Source: a virus
Virus record (IMG/VR): IMGVR_UViG_3300021420_000001
Span: 1 to 64,000 of that record
Strand: one strand, 5' to 3'
Length of the DNA stretch: 64,000 nucleotides
A program made the translations under genes and the position numbers. The number at the start of each line of letters is the position of its first letter. The stretch's first letter is position 1. This document shows, piece by piece, positions 7,968 through 16,350 of the stretch. A model generated the notes under the pieces. It was not told where the DNA came from, did no database searches, and saw only the letters and a list, made by a program, of their open reading frames with translations.

Positions 7968-8317
7968 TAGTCCTTGTCTGCGGAGGGCGGGATTTTACGG
8001 ATTACAATTGGCTTGCCAATACGCTTGAAGCCGCAATTGTCTATGGTAAGATGGATATCACTCAAATCATCCATGGAAATGCCCGTGGTGCTGATCGTCT
8101 AGCGGATCGTTGGGCCAGCAAAATGGGTATCCCCTGTCGACGTTTCGACGCTGACTGGAAAACACATAGACGGAAAGCCGGACCTATCCGCAACCAGCAG
8201 ATGATTGACGAGGGTAAACCCGATCTCGTCATTGCCTTTCCAGGTCCACCTGGAACAGCCGATATGACCGCCCGCGCAAAACGTCATGGCATTCCCGTTA
8301 CAGAGGTTGTAGATTAA
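7964..8317 (+). CDS. SLOG-family nucleotide-binding protein (DUF2493 / YspA type)
   Basis: 117 residues. Family pattern is clear: GGRDFTDYNWL at the start, HGNARGADRLADRWA in the middle, DADWKTHRRKAGPIRNQQM, then LVIAFPGPPGTADM and a final GIPVTEV. SLOG domains bind nucleotides or nucleotide-derived ligands; the exact ligand of phage copies is unknown. Lies between the polymerase and clamp loader genes with 4-base overlap on the left and direct abutment (TAA, ATG) on the right. Confidence 0.88.
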   Translation: MIVLVCGGRDFTDYNWLANTLEAAIVYGKMDITQIIHGNARGADRLADRWASKMGIPCRRFDADWKTHRRKAGPIRNQQMIDEGKPDLVIAFPGPPGTADMTARAKRHGIPVTEVVD

Positions 8318-9253
8318 ATGACAGAGGCTTTGCACACCCTGTATCGCCCGCAAACATTCGATCAAGTCGTCGGACAGACTGCGGTTATTACTTCTCTCAA
8401 AAATGTGATCAAACGAAGAGGCGCACAGGCTTACTTATTCTGCGGACCAGCAGGTACGGGCAAAACTACGCTAGCGCGGATCGTTGCATCAGAACTCGGC
8501 TGCGCACAAAATTCCATCATGGAGATCGATGCCGCTACATTCACTGGCATCGATGCAATGCGTCAGGTACAGGAGACGGTCCAGTACAAACCTTTTGGCA
8601 AGTCTGAGCACCGCGCTGTTCTAATCGACGAAATCCACAGGCTTAGCCGAAACGCATTTGACAGCTTGCTCAAGATAGTCGAGGAACCTCCTGCTCATGT
8701 AACATGGCTGTTTGCTACCACAGAAGTCAACAAAGTTCCAAAAACCATCCAGACCCGGTGCGCCGCCTTTACTCTCAAACCCGTTAACGACAAAGACCTG
8801 TTGGGTCTGATCGAAGAGGTCTCGGTCAGCGAGAAGATCAAGCTCAGTGATGGGATGGCGGATATTATCGTCCGCGAATCTGGGGGTTCGCCGCGCCAGG
8901 CGCTTGTCAATCTGGCACTCTGCCGTGATCTGAAGACCCGGCAGGAGGCAGCGCAGGTTCTACGTTCGGCCCTCTCATCCGACCCCGTCCACGAACTCTG
9001 TCAGTATGTATGTAATGGCGGTAGCTGGCAAAAGGCGATGGCAATCATAGCTAAGCTCGAAGATGAAAATCCTGAAGGTGTTCGCTTGGTGATTGTCAAT
9101 TATGTGGGCAAGGCTTTGCAAAGTGCGAAATCGGATGACGCCGCCTGTCGGTTCCTGAGTATACTCGAGGCCTTCTCAGCACCGTATAACAACTCGGAGA
9201 ACCTTTCTCCGTTGCTCTTGTCCTTGGGTCGCGTTCTGTTTGCACAATCGTAA
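8318..9253 (+). CDS. Clamp-loader AAA+ ATPase (DnaX / gp44-like)
   Basis: Loads the sliding clamp on primed DNA. 311 residues. Walker A GPAGTGKTT near residue 45, Walker B VLIDEIH near 105, sensor 1 FATTE, an arginine-finger TRC near 148, and a helical lid domain; the C-terminal collar is short. Begins LYRPQTFDQVVGQ as in DnaX. No separate gp62-like small subunit is recognised nearby, so the loader may be a homo-oligomer or use the small unknown neighbours. Confidence 0.92.
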   Translation: MTEALHTLYRPQTFDQVVGQTAVITSLKNVIKRRGAQAYLFCGPAGTGKTTLARIVASELGCAQNSIMEIDAATFTGIDAMRQVQETVQYKPFGKSEHRAVLIDEIHRLSRNAFDSLLKIVEEPPAHVTWLFATTEVNKVPKTIQTRCAAFTLKPVNDKDLLGLIEEVSVSEKIKLSDGMADIIVRESGGSPRQALVNLALCRDLKTRQEAAQVLRSALSSDPVHELCQYVCNGGSWQKAMAIIAKLEDENPEGVRLVIVNYVGKALQSAKSDDAACRFLSILEAFSAPYNNSENLSPLLLSLGRVLFAQS

Positions 9254-9480
9254 TGGCAATTTTCCAGCTTACGGAACTCATTCAAATGAAGACCCCACTT
9301 GGGGATGGGTGGGCAATCGTACTCGAAACGACAGCGCATGACTACTTTTGGACCATAGCATTAGAGAGTGGTGCACTTGTTACCTTCACGCAGGATCGTA
9401 TTCGCATAGCCGAAAGTTATACGCTTCATCGCGGACTCAATGATGCCCGAATGCGGGACATCATCAAACCCAAGGTATGA
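9253..9480 (+). CDS. Hypothetical protein
   Basis: 75 residues starting at a TAATG overlap with the clamp-loader gene. Predicted to be mostly beta strands (FQLTELIQMK, GWAIVLETTAHDYFWTIALE) with a helical tail. Position suggests a replication accessory protein. No family recognised. Confidence 0.65.
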   Translation: MAIFQLTELIQMKTPLGDGWAIVLETTAHDYFWTIALESGALVTFTQDRIRIAESYTLHRGLNDARMRDIIKPKV

Positions 9481-9486
9481 TTGAAC

Positions 9487-10020
9487 ATGGCCCAGAAAAT
9501 TAAACGCGTAGTACCGCAAGCGAATGCTGACGAGCCTCCTTTCCAAGAGTTGGAGGCCGGTTTGATTATCGATGAGCATGCGCTCGATGAAGCATTGCTG
9601 ACTCAAGCGGACTCCTTCTACAGAGTAGCCCAGCGATTGGCTACGCTCATTTCAGAACGGGATGGCGCCAAGCAACATTTGGAAGAAGTCGAGGCCCGCG
9701 TCGATGCCAAGGTCCGGCACGATGCCGAGGTTGCTGGTGAGAAGATTACCGAGCGTGAAGTCGCCAGTCAGAAAAGCCTTCATCATGACGTCCAGAAAGC
9801 AAACAAGGATTTGCTCGATCTGAGTTACGAAGTCGGGCTTGCGTCGGCGTTGAAGGAGGCCTTCCAACAACGCAGCTACGCGCTTGGAAAACTCACTGAT
9901 TTGTATATCGCAGGATATTTTGGGAGCGATGTTCGTAGTTCGGGGGCAACTCAAATGAAAAACAGTACCGGGGCTCAGGCTAAACAAGCACTTGATCACG
10001 CCCGTCGGAGTCAAACCTGA
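9487..10020 (+). CDS. Coiled-coil protein, possible recombination mediator (UvsY-type annotation)
   Basis: 177 residues, largely helical. Matches a conserved phage pattern: an EHALDEALLTQADSFYRVA region, an ISERDGAKQHLEEVEA coiled coil, and the final KEAFQQRSYALGKLTDLYIA. Such proteins often sit beside SSB and RecA genes and are sometimes annotated UvsY-like; this is a guess from context. ATG at 9487 is preferred to the in-frame TTG at 9481. Confidence 0.7.
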   Translation: MAQKIKRVVPQANADEPPFQELEAGLIIDEHALDEALLTQADSFYRVAQRLATLISERDGAKQHLEEVEARVDAKVRHDAEVAGEKITEREVASQKSLHHDVQKANKDLLDLSYEVGLASALKEAFQQRSYALGKLTDLYIAGYFGSDVRSSGATQMKNSTGAQAKQALDHARRSQT

Positions 10021-10025
10021 GAGCA

Positions 10026-10196
10026 ATGGACATTTTCATTCTCCTCTTGCTAATCGCCATCCTTCTCATTCCCTATGGGTATGTTCTTGTTCGAGGCATG
10101 AGCCGCGCTTACTTCAAGACCAAATGGGAACACCACCAACGTATTATGAAAGACCTTGATCCCAACCCCGAACAGGAGCCCCGTGATGGCGTTTAA
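10026..10196 (+). CDS. Small single-span membrane protein
   Basis: 56 residues. One N-terminal membrane helix (DIFILLLLIAILLIPYGYVLV) followed by a charged cytoplasmic-type tail. The end overlaps the SSB ATG at 10186. Function unknown. Confidence 0.55.
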   Translation: MDIFILLLLIAILLIPYGYVLVRGMSRAYFKTKWEHHQRIMKDLDPNPEQEPRDGV

Positions 10197-11400
10197 GCCT
10201 GCAGCCCGTACCAGTTCATCAAAACCCGTTGCCAAGAAGCCTTCCGGTTTTGTCTATCATCCGCGATCCGCCGAGGCGATCAAGGCGCGCGCTGAACGGA
10301 CCGGCGGACGTTTCGATTCTCCGTTCAAGGATAATACCGATACGTTCCGCCCCAAGGTCGGGGACAACCTCATTCGTATTCTGCCGCCGACCTGGGAACC
10401 CCACGACCATTATGGTTTCCAGATTTGGGTGCATCGGCGCATCGGCCCCGACTCGTCGACCTACCTCTGCCCGCGCGAGATGTTGAACAAGAAATGTCCC
10501 GTCTGTGAGGCGGAAAAGGAATCGCGTGACGCCGGCGAGACCGATGAGGCCAAGGCCTTGGCGCCGGCCGAACAGTTCGTCTGCTGGATTGTCGATCGCG
10601 ATGACGACAACCCAATCGCCAAGATTTATCCTCTGTCATGGACCCAGGACCGCGATCTCGCAGCCCTTTGCCACAACCCACGTAAGGGCCAGGTCCTTCT
10701 GATCGACCACCCCGACAAGGGCTATGACATCATCATCAAGCGTCATGGCCAGGGACTCAATACCAAGTATCAATTCGCCGTCGATCGCGAAAAGACGCCA
10801 ATCTCGGATGACGGCAAGGTCCAGCAGGAGATCCTGGACTTCATTACCGAGAATCCGGTTCCGACCATGCTCAAGTATTACTCTTACGAGTATCTTGAGA
10901 ACGTCCTGTCGGGTGGTGCGGAAGAGGCTGATCCCGAGCTTGACGAGACCGACACAGAAGCCGCCGAAGAGGCTGAAGCCGAATCCGACAACGAAGAGGA
11001 GGAAGCCCAGACCGCCGCCCGTGGACGTAAGCGACCGCGCGCCGAGCCCGAGGAAGAAGAGGTCGAAGAGGAAGTTGCGGAGGACGAAGAGGGGGTAGTT
11101 GAGGCGGAGGAGGAGGAGGAAGTTGAAGAGGAACCCACTCCGCGCCGGGTTGCCGCGAAACGTCCGGTTGCCACTGCCAAACGCCCTGCGCGCCGTCCTG
11201 AACCCGAGCCGGAAGAAGAGGAAGAGGAAACCGTCGAAGAAACCGACGAGGAAGAATATGATCCTGAGACGGGTGAGATCATAGAGGAGGAAGAGGTTGC
11301 TCCGCGTCGGCCCGTTCGACCTGCTGCCCGGCCCGTGGTCAGAACGGGAAAACCCGCAGCCCGCCCCGGCGTGACCCGGGTTGTCCGGCACCCTCGGTAG
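10186..11400 (+). CDS. Single-stranded DNA-binding protein, gp32-like, with a very long charged tail
   Basis: 404 residues. Residues about 55-240 resemble T4 gp32-type SSBs: VGDNLIRILPP, then a zinc-ribbon CPREMLNKKCPVCE, then DDDNPIAKIYPLSW and a C-terminal core helix. Residues about 245-404 are low-complexity, mainly Glu/Asp with interspersed Arg/Lys/Pro blocks, ending Arg-rich (RVVRHPR). The usual gp32 acidic tail is short and ends acidic, so the length and basic end are unusual. The internal ATG at 10186, overlapping the previous gene, fits better than the frame's first ATG at 10156. Confidence 0.85.
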   Translation: MAFKPAARTSSSKPVAKKPSGFVYHPRSAEAIKARAERTGGRFDSPFKDNTDTFRPKVGDNLIRILPPTWEPHDHYGFQIWVHRRIGPDSSTYLCPREMLNKKCPVCEAEKESRDAGETDEAKALAPAEQFVCWIVDRDDDNPIAKIYPLSWTQDRDLAALCHNPRKGQVLLIDHPDKGYDIIIKRHGQGLNTKYQFAVDREKTPISDDGKVQQEILDFITENPVPTMLKYYSYEYLENVLSGGAEEADPELDETDTEAAEEAEAESDNEEEEAQTAARGRKRPRAEPEEEEVEEEVAEDEEGVVEAEEEEEVEEEPTPRRVAAKRPVATAKRPARRPEPEPEEEEEETVEETDEEEYDPETGEIIEEEEVAPRRPVRPAARPVVRTGKPAARPGVTRVVRHPR

Positions 11401-11401
11401 A

Positions 11402-11488
11402 ATCGGCCAGAAACCGATGTGGACGCGCGCAATGGGGCAGGGCCCTATCTGGGTAGCCCTAATTTGGAACCCCCTCCTGCGCGCGTCC
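11402..11488. repeat. Structured intergenic element, copy 1
   Basis: The 146-base gap between SSB and RecA genes holds no gene. It carries a hairpin ATCGG-CCAGAAA-CCGAT (11402-11418), then GTGGACGCG, and a perfect 10-bp inverted repeat GGACGCGCGC (11421-11430) / GCGCGCGTCC (11479-11488). A related element lies at 37114-37205 with a changed but still paired stem. No T-run follows, so a plain terminator is unlikely. Confidence 0.6.
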
Positions 11489-11546
11489 TATTGGGTTTCG
11501 GACCCTATTTCCATTGCTTATGGGCCATTAATGTTGGTTATTGCCT

Positions 11547-12551
11547 ATGGTTGAGCGGATTGGGAAGCCCAAGGTAGCCAAGCCTGGAGGCAATTACTTC
11601 AGTCGAGCCAAAACTGACATCCAATTCTGTAAGTCTGGATGTCAGACCCTTGACTTGGCTCTTGGTGGTGGATGGGCAGAACGCCGCATCGCAAATATTG
11701 TCGGCGATTCTAGTAGTGGAAAAACTTTACTTGCGATCGAAGCTGCCGCCAACTTTGCAATCAAGCACAAAAAGGGTCGGATTCGTTACCGTGAAGCCGA
11801 ATACGCCTTCCAACCCAGTTACGCCGAAGCCCTGGGTATGCCTCTCGACCGCGTTGATTTTGGCGACCAACCTTTAGAGACCGTCGAGGATTTATTCGAG
11901 GACTTAGATCAAGTCACAGCCAAGGCAACCCAACCCGAACTCTATATCTGCGATTCTCTGGACGCCCTGACGGATCGCGCCGAGGTCGAACGCGATATGA
12001 ATGCAGGTACCTACGGTGCCGAAAAAGCGAAAAAGATGTCTCAACTGTTCCGCCGGTTGGTCGGACGTCTCAGTACCTCCAACGTAACATTGATCATCAT
12101 ATCCCAGGTTCGGAGTAAGATTGGAATCACTTTTGGACGTAAGACAACCCGGACAGGTGGACGTGCTCTGGACTTTTACGCTTCGCAGGTGTTATATTTA
12201 GCGCAGGCCGGGAAGGTCGTTCAGACCACGCACAATGTTAGACGTGCTACCGGCGTCATCGTGAAGGCCAAATGTGATAAGAACAAAGTAGCGCTTCCCT
12301 ATCGTGACGCGACCTTTGAAATCTCTTTTGGTTATGGCGTCAACGATATTTGGGCCTGTCTGAGTTGGTTGAAGGTCACGGGCTTTCTTGGTGATTTGGG
12401 ATTGACCCCTAAGACCATGAAGGATTACGCCCACGAATTAATGACCAATCCCGATCCGGGCAAGACCGCAGAAATCCACGAAGTCGTGGAGCGTCGTTGG
12501 TATGAACTGGAAACCAAATTCCTGAGTCCTCACCGTAAATACGGGACGTAA
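11547..12551 (+). CDS. RecA/UvsX-like recombinase
   Basis: ATP-dependent strand-exchange protein, 334 residues. Walker A GDSSSGKTLLA near residue 55, Walker B-type ELYICDSLDAL near 133, then the RecA L1/L2 region IIISQVRSKIGITFG and RTGGRALDFYASQVLYL. The C-terminal domain is short. The usual RecA Glu after the P-loop region is present as REAEYAF. ATG at 11547 chosen over TTG at 11541; no strong ribosome site is seen. Works with SSB and the gp46/gp47 pair in recombination-dependent replication. Confidence 0.93.
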   Translation: MVERIGKPKVAKPGGNYFSRAKTDIQFCKSGCQTLDLALGGGWAERRIANIVGDSSSGKTLLAIEAAANFAIKHKKGRIRYREAEYAFQPSYAEALGMPLDRVDFGDQPLETVEDLFEDLDQVTAKATQPELYICDSLDALTDRAEVERDMNAGTYGAEKAKKMSQLFRRLVGRLSTSNVTLIIISQVRSKIGITFGRKTTRTGGRALDFYASQVLYLAQAGKVVQTTHNVRRATGVIVKAKCDKNKVALPYRDATFEISFGYGVNDIWACLSWLKVTGFLGDLGLTPKTMKDYAHELMTNPDPGKTAEIHEVVERRWYELETKFLSPHRKYGT

Positions 12552-12600
12552 TAATTTTCCACGTATGATTGGTTATCGCAATTGTCTTAGGAAGCAAATC

Positions 12601-12957
12601 ATGAGCGAGAAATTTGACGTCCGTATTCACGTCCTGACGGCCGCAAAGTTGGCGACCATCATGCCGGTCCTGGATGGAGAAGCCAAACTGGTCAGCGTCG
12701 AACAGATCGAGGACAAGACCAAGCGTAAGGCTCGTATTGTCCGTCGTCATGTCAATGGAGAAACGGGCGCCGATATTGTCATGGCGCTGGCGAAGGGCGG
12801 CCACGAGATCACCGTCGAGCAGGTCGCAAAGGTCTTTCACGAGAAGGGGCTCAGTAAGAGTTCAGCGGCCCCACGCCTGAGCGAATGCGTCCAAACCAAG
12901 GACCTCGCCCTGGTCCGGAAGGGCGTCTACAAAATTCTTCCCAAGACCCGCGGTTGA
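12601..12957 (+). CDS. Hypothetical winged-helix-like protein
   Basis: 118 residues from an ATG with TAGGAAG upstream. The second half (GGHEITVEQVAKVFHEKGLSK, then LVRKGVYKIL) looks like a winged-helix DNA-binding fold and resembles the C-terminal domain of the protein at 1300-1992 in layout. Function unknown. Confidence 0.65.
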   Translation: MSEKFDVRIHVLTAAKLATIMPVLDGEAKLVSVEQIEDKTKRKARIVRRHVNGETGADIVMALAKGGHEITVEQVAKVFHEKGLSKSSAAPRLSECVQTKDLALVRKGVYKILPKTRG

Positions 12958-12960
12958 TCC

Positions 12961-13515
12961 ATGCGCGTTGGCGGCGGCAAAGGGAAGGGGAGTTCGTTCG
13001 AACGTAAAGTTTGTGAACTCCTCTCTCTGTGGATTACTCACAACGAACGTAAAGATTGCTTCTGGCGTTCGGCAATGTCGGGCGGTCGAGCCACTGTTAT
13101 TCACAAGCGTGGAGGCCAGAACCGACAAGCCGGTGATATCTGTTCAGTGGCTCCCGAGGGGCATGTTCTGACAGACAAATTCTACTTCGAGTGCAAGCAT
13201 TACAGGAATATCGGATTAGAAACCTTTATCTTACGAGGGAAGGGACCTATCGCGGGTTGGTGGCGGGAAGCCTGTAAGCGGGCCAAGCAGCAACGTAAAG
13301 AGCCTGTACTTATCGCCAAAGGCAATAACATGCCTACGATAGTAATCACCAAACCAAACAGTATGTTCGATCAGAAGCCGGTCGCACGTCTGGGTTGGTC
13401 ATGTAATATCGGACTCTTGGATCGTATTCTAAAGACAAGGTTCGAAGGCGTAACGCCTAAGAAGAGAAAGACGATACTTGTATTTCCAGGTGATCCAGAT
13501 TTGGAGCTGAAATGA
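12961..13515 (+). CDS. PD-(D/E)XK nuclease, Holliday-junction-resolvase-like
   Basis: 184 residues. The N-terminus KGSSFERKVCELLSLW matches the start of Hjc-type resolvases, followed by SGGRAT, the metal-binding Asp in AGDICSV and the FECKHY (E-x-K) motif. These are the three catalytic elements of the fold. Standing just after RecA, it probably resolves recombination or replication junctions. The C-terminal 70 residues are not assigned. Confidence 0.75.
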   Translation: MRVGGGKGKGSSFERKVCELLSLWITHNERKDCFWRSAMSGGRATVIHKRGGQNRQAGDICSVAPEGHVLTDKFYFECKHYRNIGLETFILRGKGPIAGWWREACKRAKQQRKEPVLIAKGNNMPTIVITKPNSMFDQKPVARLGWSCNIGLLDRILKTRFEGVTPKKRKTILVFPGDPDLELK

Positions 13516-13988
13516 CTAAAGATTGCTCTTGCCCGAAGTGTGTTCAACTCTGTCGCCACGCTCCTGGCTGGATGTCACCCGATGATGCGCGTAAGGCTAT
13601 CGGGGCCGGACACGCCCCTAAACTCATGGTGGATTACCTTCTAAAGTCGGAAGGCAATATCTATGTCTTGGGGCCGGCTACGCGCGGACAAGAAGGATAT
13701 CGCGCCAAGAATACCGACGAGTTATTCGGTGGCGGATCAATTTTTGATATGTTCATACGCTCTCCTCCTCCTAAAGGAGTTTGTACATTCTTCAATAAAG
13801 ACCGCTGCACACTTCACACAACTGACTTCAAACCACGTCAGTGTCGTGAGACTTATGGCTGTTCTAAGGAAGGCCCCAACAACTACGCCATGGCCGAGGA
13901 CTGGAACAATCCAGAAGCCCAAGCACTCGTTCGTGAATGGATGAAGCTTGTTGGTCTGGAAGAGGACGTTCTGGAGGAGTGTACGTGA
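13512..13988 (+). CDS. Cysteine-rich conserved phage protein
   Basis: 158 residues with ATGA overlap to the nuclease gene. Cysteine pairs near the start (CSCPKCVQLC), a CRHAPGWMSPDDA motif, and CTFFNKDRCTLHTTDFKPRQCR further on. This pattern resembles iron- or zinc-chelating (YkgJ-type) proteins and recurs in phages, with no known role there. Confidence 0.7.
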   Translation: MTKDCSCPKCVQLCRHAPGWMSPDDARKAIGAGHAPKLMVDYLLKSEGNIYVLGPATRGQEGYRAKNTDELFGGGSIFDMFIRSPPPKGVCTFFNKDRCTLHTTDFKPRQCRETYGCSKEGPNNYAMAEDWNNPEAQALVREWMKLVGLEEDVLEECT

Positions 13989-14230
13989 CCGAAACCACAG
14001 AAGCGGTTTTACGTGAACGTGCTCGGTGTGAGGCAATTTGTGCTGACCTTGAAGCTCGCTGGCGTGCGTCGGCTCGGAGGCTCCGGTACGAAGGAACCTG
14101 GAACACAGGTTGGCCTTTCTATAAGAAGTTTGTAGCTCCAAAATGGGAGCAAGCTGCCAAGGATACCGAGGCAGCGGCTGACGGACTTGCTGCAGTACGT
14201 AAGATCATCGCCAGTGGAAAGTCGCTCTGA
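13985..14230 (+). CDS. Hypothetical helical protein
   Basis: 81 residues from a GTG that overlaps the previous stop (GTGA). Mostly helical, with ERARCEAICADLEARW and AAKDTEAAADGLAAVRKII. The longer frame from 13937 lies inside the upstream gene and is not favoured. Function unknown. Confidence 0.65.
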   Translation: MTETTEAVLRERARCEAICADLEARWRASARRLRYEGTWNTGWPFYKKFVAPKWEQAAKDTEAAADGLAAVRKIIASGKSL

Positions 14231-14451
14231 TGCCAGAAATCGAACTCAAACCTGTCAAAAGTAGTAATATCGAAGCTGTCGGCTACGACGAGGAGACGGA
14301 GGAATTGCGCATCGAGTTCAAAGGCGGTGGAATTTACGCCTACGATTCCGTGCCGCAATTCGAGTACCGGGACCTGCTCGACGCCAAGAGCATCGGCGGG
14401 CATTTCCACAAGAAGATCAAGGACAAGTTTCCGACGAGGAAATTGAAGTGA
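14230..14451 (+). CDS. KTSC-domain protein
   Basis: 73 residues matching the KTSC domain: VKSSNIEAVGYD, then LRIEFKGGGIYAYDSVP and a final helix with SIGGHFHKKIKDKF. KTSC domains are small and occur alone or fused to lysyl-tRNA synthetases; function in phages is unknown. Starts at the preceding stop codon. Confidence 0.85.
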   Translation: MPEIELKPVKSSNIEAVGYDEETEELRIEFKGGGIYAYDSVPQFEYRDLLDAKSIGGHFHKKIKDKFPTRKLK

Positions 14452-14591
14452 TAAAATTCCTGGAACGGTGTGAAGCCATGAACGCACCTTTATTTGTAGC
14501 TGGAATTTCATTTATGCTCAATGAGTGGAGCTTTACTGGCTTTTGTTTAGTTGCAGCTTCGTTTCCTTTATCAGCAAGAGAATGGAAATGA
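14448..14591 (+). CDS. Tiny membrane protein
   Basis: 47 codons from a GTG overlapping the KTSC stop (GTGA). It contains two weak hydrophobic stretches (APLFVAGISFML and WSFTGFCLVAASFPL), and its stop overlaps the next ATG. The two coupled overlaps support it as a gene; function unknown. Confidence 0.45.
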   Translation: MIKFLERCEAMNAPLFVAGISFMLNEWSFTGFCLVAASFPLSAREWK

Positions 14592-14935
14592 AAGTCTACG
14601 CAGTCAGACAGAAGTCTACGGGTCTCTTCATTCCACGCCTGGAAACGGGTAAGCGTCGCGGGGGCTCTCACCTGGAGCCTTCCAACGAGCGTGAGCCAAG
14701 GGTATTCCACAATCGGCTCGCGGCCCGCACGTTCTTGAGTAACTGGTTGAAGGGTATTTATAGACATGAAGTTTATATGACTATGGACGGTCCAGAGGAT
14801 GATGGAAATACAATCGTTCCGCAGCCACACCGCAAGAAAGAGGACATGGAGATCGTAGAGTTTACTTGTTTTGAAATTGCTCCAAACGGTCCAAATATAT
14901 CCCAAGTTATTGATGAAATCGGTGGTTCCAAATGA
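14588..14935 (+). CDS. Hypothetical protein
   Basis: 115 residues from an ATG overlapping the previous stop. Opens KVYAVRQKSTGLFIP, as in several phage proteins of unknown role, with a middle helix AARTFLSNWLKGIY. An in-frame ATG at 14582 is an alternative start. Ends in an ATGA overlap with the phosphoesterase gene. Confidence 0.65.
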   Translation: MKVYAVRQKSTGLFIPRLETGKRRGGSHLEPSNEREPRVFHNRLAARTFLSNWLKGIYRHEVYMTMDGPEDDGNTIVPQPHRKKEDMEIVEFTCFEIAPNGPNISQVIDEIGGSK

Positions 14936-15972
14936 TTCTTTGCACCGCAGATCTACACCTCAGCGACTTGCCAAGAGACCAGTACCGCCACGACTGGATG
15001 CGGAATATATTACCGTCCTTGCTGCGAAAACACCAAGCAGAACTGCTGATAGTTGCTGGTGATTTCAGTGACGATAAGGACCACTTAAGTTCTTGGCTCG
15101 TAAATCAAACGGTTGATCATTTTTCGGAACTTACTAAAATCTGCCCAACGATTTTGTTACGCGGAAATCATGATTACGTCGAGGCGGACAATCCGTTCTA
15201 TGAATTCCTCGACAAAATTCCAGGCCTGACCTGGATCAATACTCCTACTTCTGCGTCGCTAATTCCGTCCGCAGAAATCCTTGGTGACGCACTCTTTCTA
15301 CCTCACACCAATTTCTACAAACAAGAATGGGGCCTTCATACAGGTTGGGAACACGACCTTTACCTGACCCACCAAACCTACGCAGGAGCTTCCATTGGCC
15401 CTCGCAAATTGGACGGAATTCTCCCAAGCATCTTTCCAAAAGGTGCTCTTGTCATCTCTGGAGACATCCACGTTCCACAGGAATTCAACCAAGTTGTTTA
15501 TACGGGATCTCCGTATACCTGCGACTTCGGAGATGCGTTCGACCCAAGAGTCCTTCTCCTGGACCCCAAGACCCTCAAGTACAAATCCATCCCCAGTCCC
15601 GGACCACAAAAACGTCTGCTGGAGTTCACTTACCCAAGTAGTCCTACTGGACTTGCCCTCGCTAACGCCCCCACAAAGGCTGCTGCTGGAAAAGCAAATC
15701 CTGGAGATATTGTCAAAATACGAATTGACATTGAGCCTGCCCAAACCCCCCAGTGGCAATCCATCAAAGACGAAGTCCGCAAGTGGGCTGAGAATCACGA
15801 ATATAACGTCTACTTGATCCAGCCCAAGGTCAATTCTGCAGGCACGAAGAGTATGTCTAAACGTAGGGTCGGAAGCAAGAGCGATACGGAACTGCTGGAA
15901 ACCTACGCAGGTGCTCGCGCTGTCAGTGAAGCGACGTTGGCGACCGGCAAACGCTTAATGGAAAAGGCATGA
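14932..15972 (+). CDS. Recombination endonuclease subunit (gp47 / SbcD / Mre11-like)
   Basis: Metallophosphoesterase of 346 residues, the nuclease partner of the gp46-like ATPase at 16645. Metal-binding motifs in order: TADLHLSD near residue 5, VAGDFSDD near 40, LRGNHDY near 77, LTHQTY, and SGDIHVPQ. A capping domain follows from about residue 200. In T4 the gp46/gp47 pair resects DNA ends for recombination-dependent replication, and RecA and SSB genes are close by. Confidence 0.92.
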   Translation: MILCTADLHLSDLPRDQYRHDWMRNILPSLLRKHQAELLIVAGDFSDDKDHLSSWLVNQTVDHFSELTKICPTILLRGNHDYVEADNPFYEFLDKIPGLTWINTPTSASLIPSAEILGDALFLPHTNFYKQEWGLHTGWEHDLYLTHQTYAGASIGPRKLDGILPSIFPKGALVISGDIHVPQEFNQVVYTGSPYTCDFGDAFDPRVLLLDPKTLKYKSIPSPGPQKRLLEFTYPSSPTGLALANAPTKAAAGKANPGDIVKIRIDIEPAQTPQWQSIKDEVRKWAENHEYNVYLIQPKVNSAGTKSMSKRRVGSKSDTELLETYAGARAVSEATLATGKRLMEKA

Positions 15973-16157
15973 AGCGTCTAGAACTCAGAGCCTACTTCTG
16001 CGAGACCCTTATCGGTTGGGCGATGCAAGTTTGTCCGAAAGGTTACGTACCTTCGTATATTCAGTCGTGTTTGGATTTCTATGACAGGGGTCGTATCGAG
16101 GGAAAGAAGGGGGAAAATGTCGGGGGGAAGTTGGGGGATGTCAAGCATGCTCCGTGA
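15969..16157 (+). CDS. Hypothetical protein
   Basis: 62 residues, ATGA overlap with gp47. Contains a helix with two Cys (YFCETLIGWAMQVCPKG) and a Gly/Lys-rich end encoded by a G-rich tract (about 16100-16137). Function unknown. Confidence 0.55.
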   Translation: MKRLELRAYFCETLIGWAMQVCPKGYVPSYIQSCLDFYDRGRIEGKKGENVGGKLGDVKHAP

Positions 16158-16350
16158 AGAGATCAAACGGCTGGCAAAGAGCATCGCGGACGAACTTTGG
16201 GAAGATGCTCTAGCTGGCAAACTGCCCAAGATCGGGATTGACGAGGTCCGTGTCTTCATCGTGCGGATCGTACCCAAGAAGCTGAACCACGAAGCGGCGG
16301 AACTGTTGGAAGAGCAGACGCTGCATTACTTGATAGAGAAGGTCGGATGA
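16138..16350 (+). CDS. Hypothetical protein
   Basis: 70 residues from an ATG preceded by a GGGGAAG/GGGGG tract that may act as ribosome site. Helix-rich (REEIKRLAKSIADELWEDALAG). An earlier in-frame ATG at 16081 would lie fully inside the preceding gene. Function unknown. Confidence 0.55.
   Translation: MSSMLREEIKRLAKSIADELWEDALAGKLPKIGIDEVRVFIVRIVPKKLNHEAAELLEEQTLHYLIEKVG

Noticed and set aside
10636-11432. Long minus-strand ORFs opposite the SSB tail
   Set aside because: Products are runs of Ser or Leu/Phe/Gly caused by the repetitive acidic codons on the other strand.
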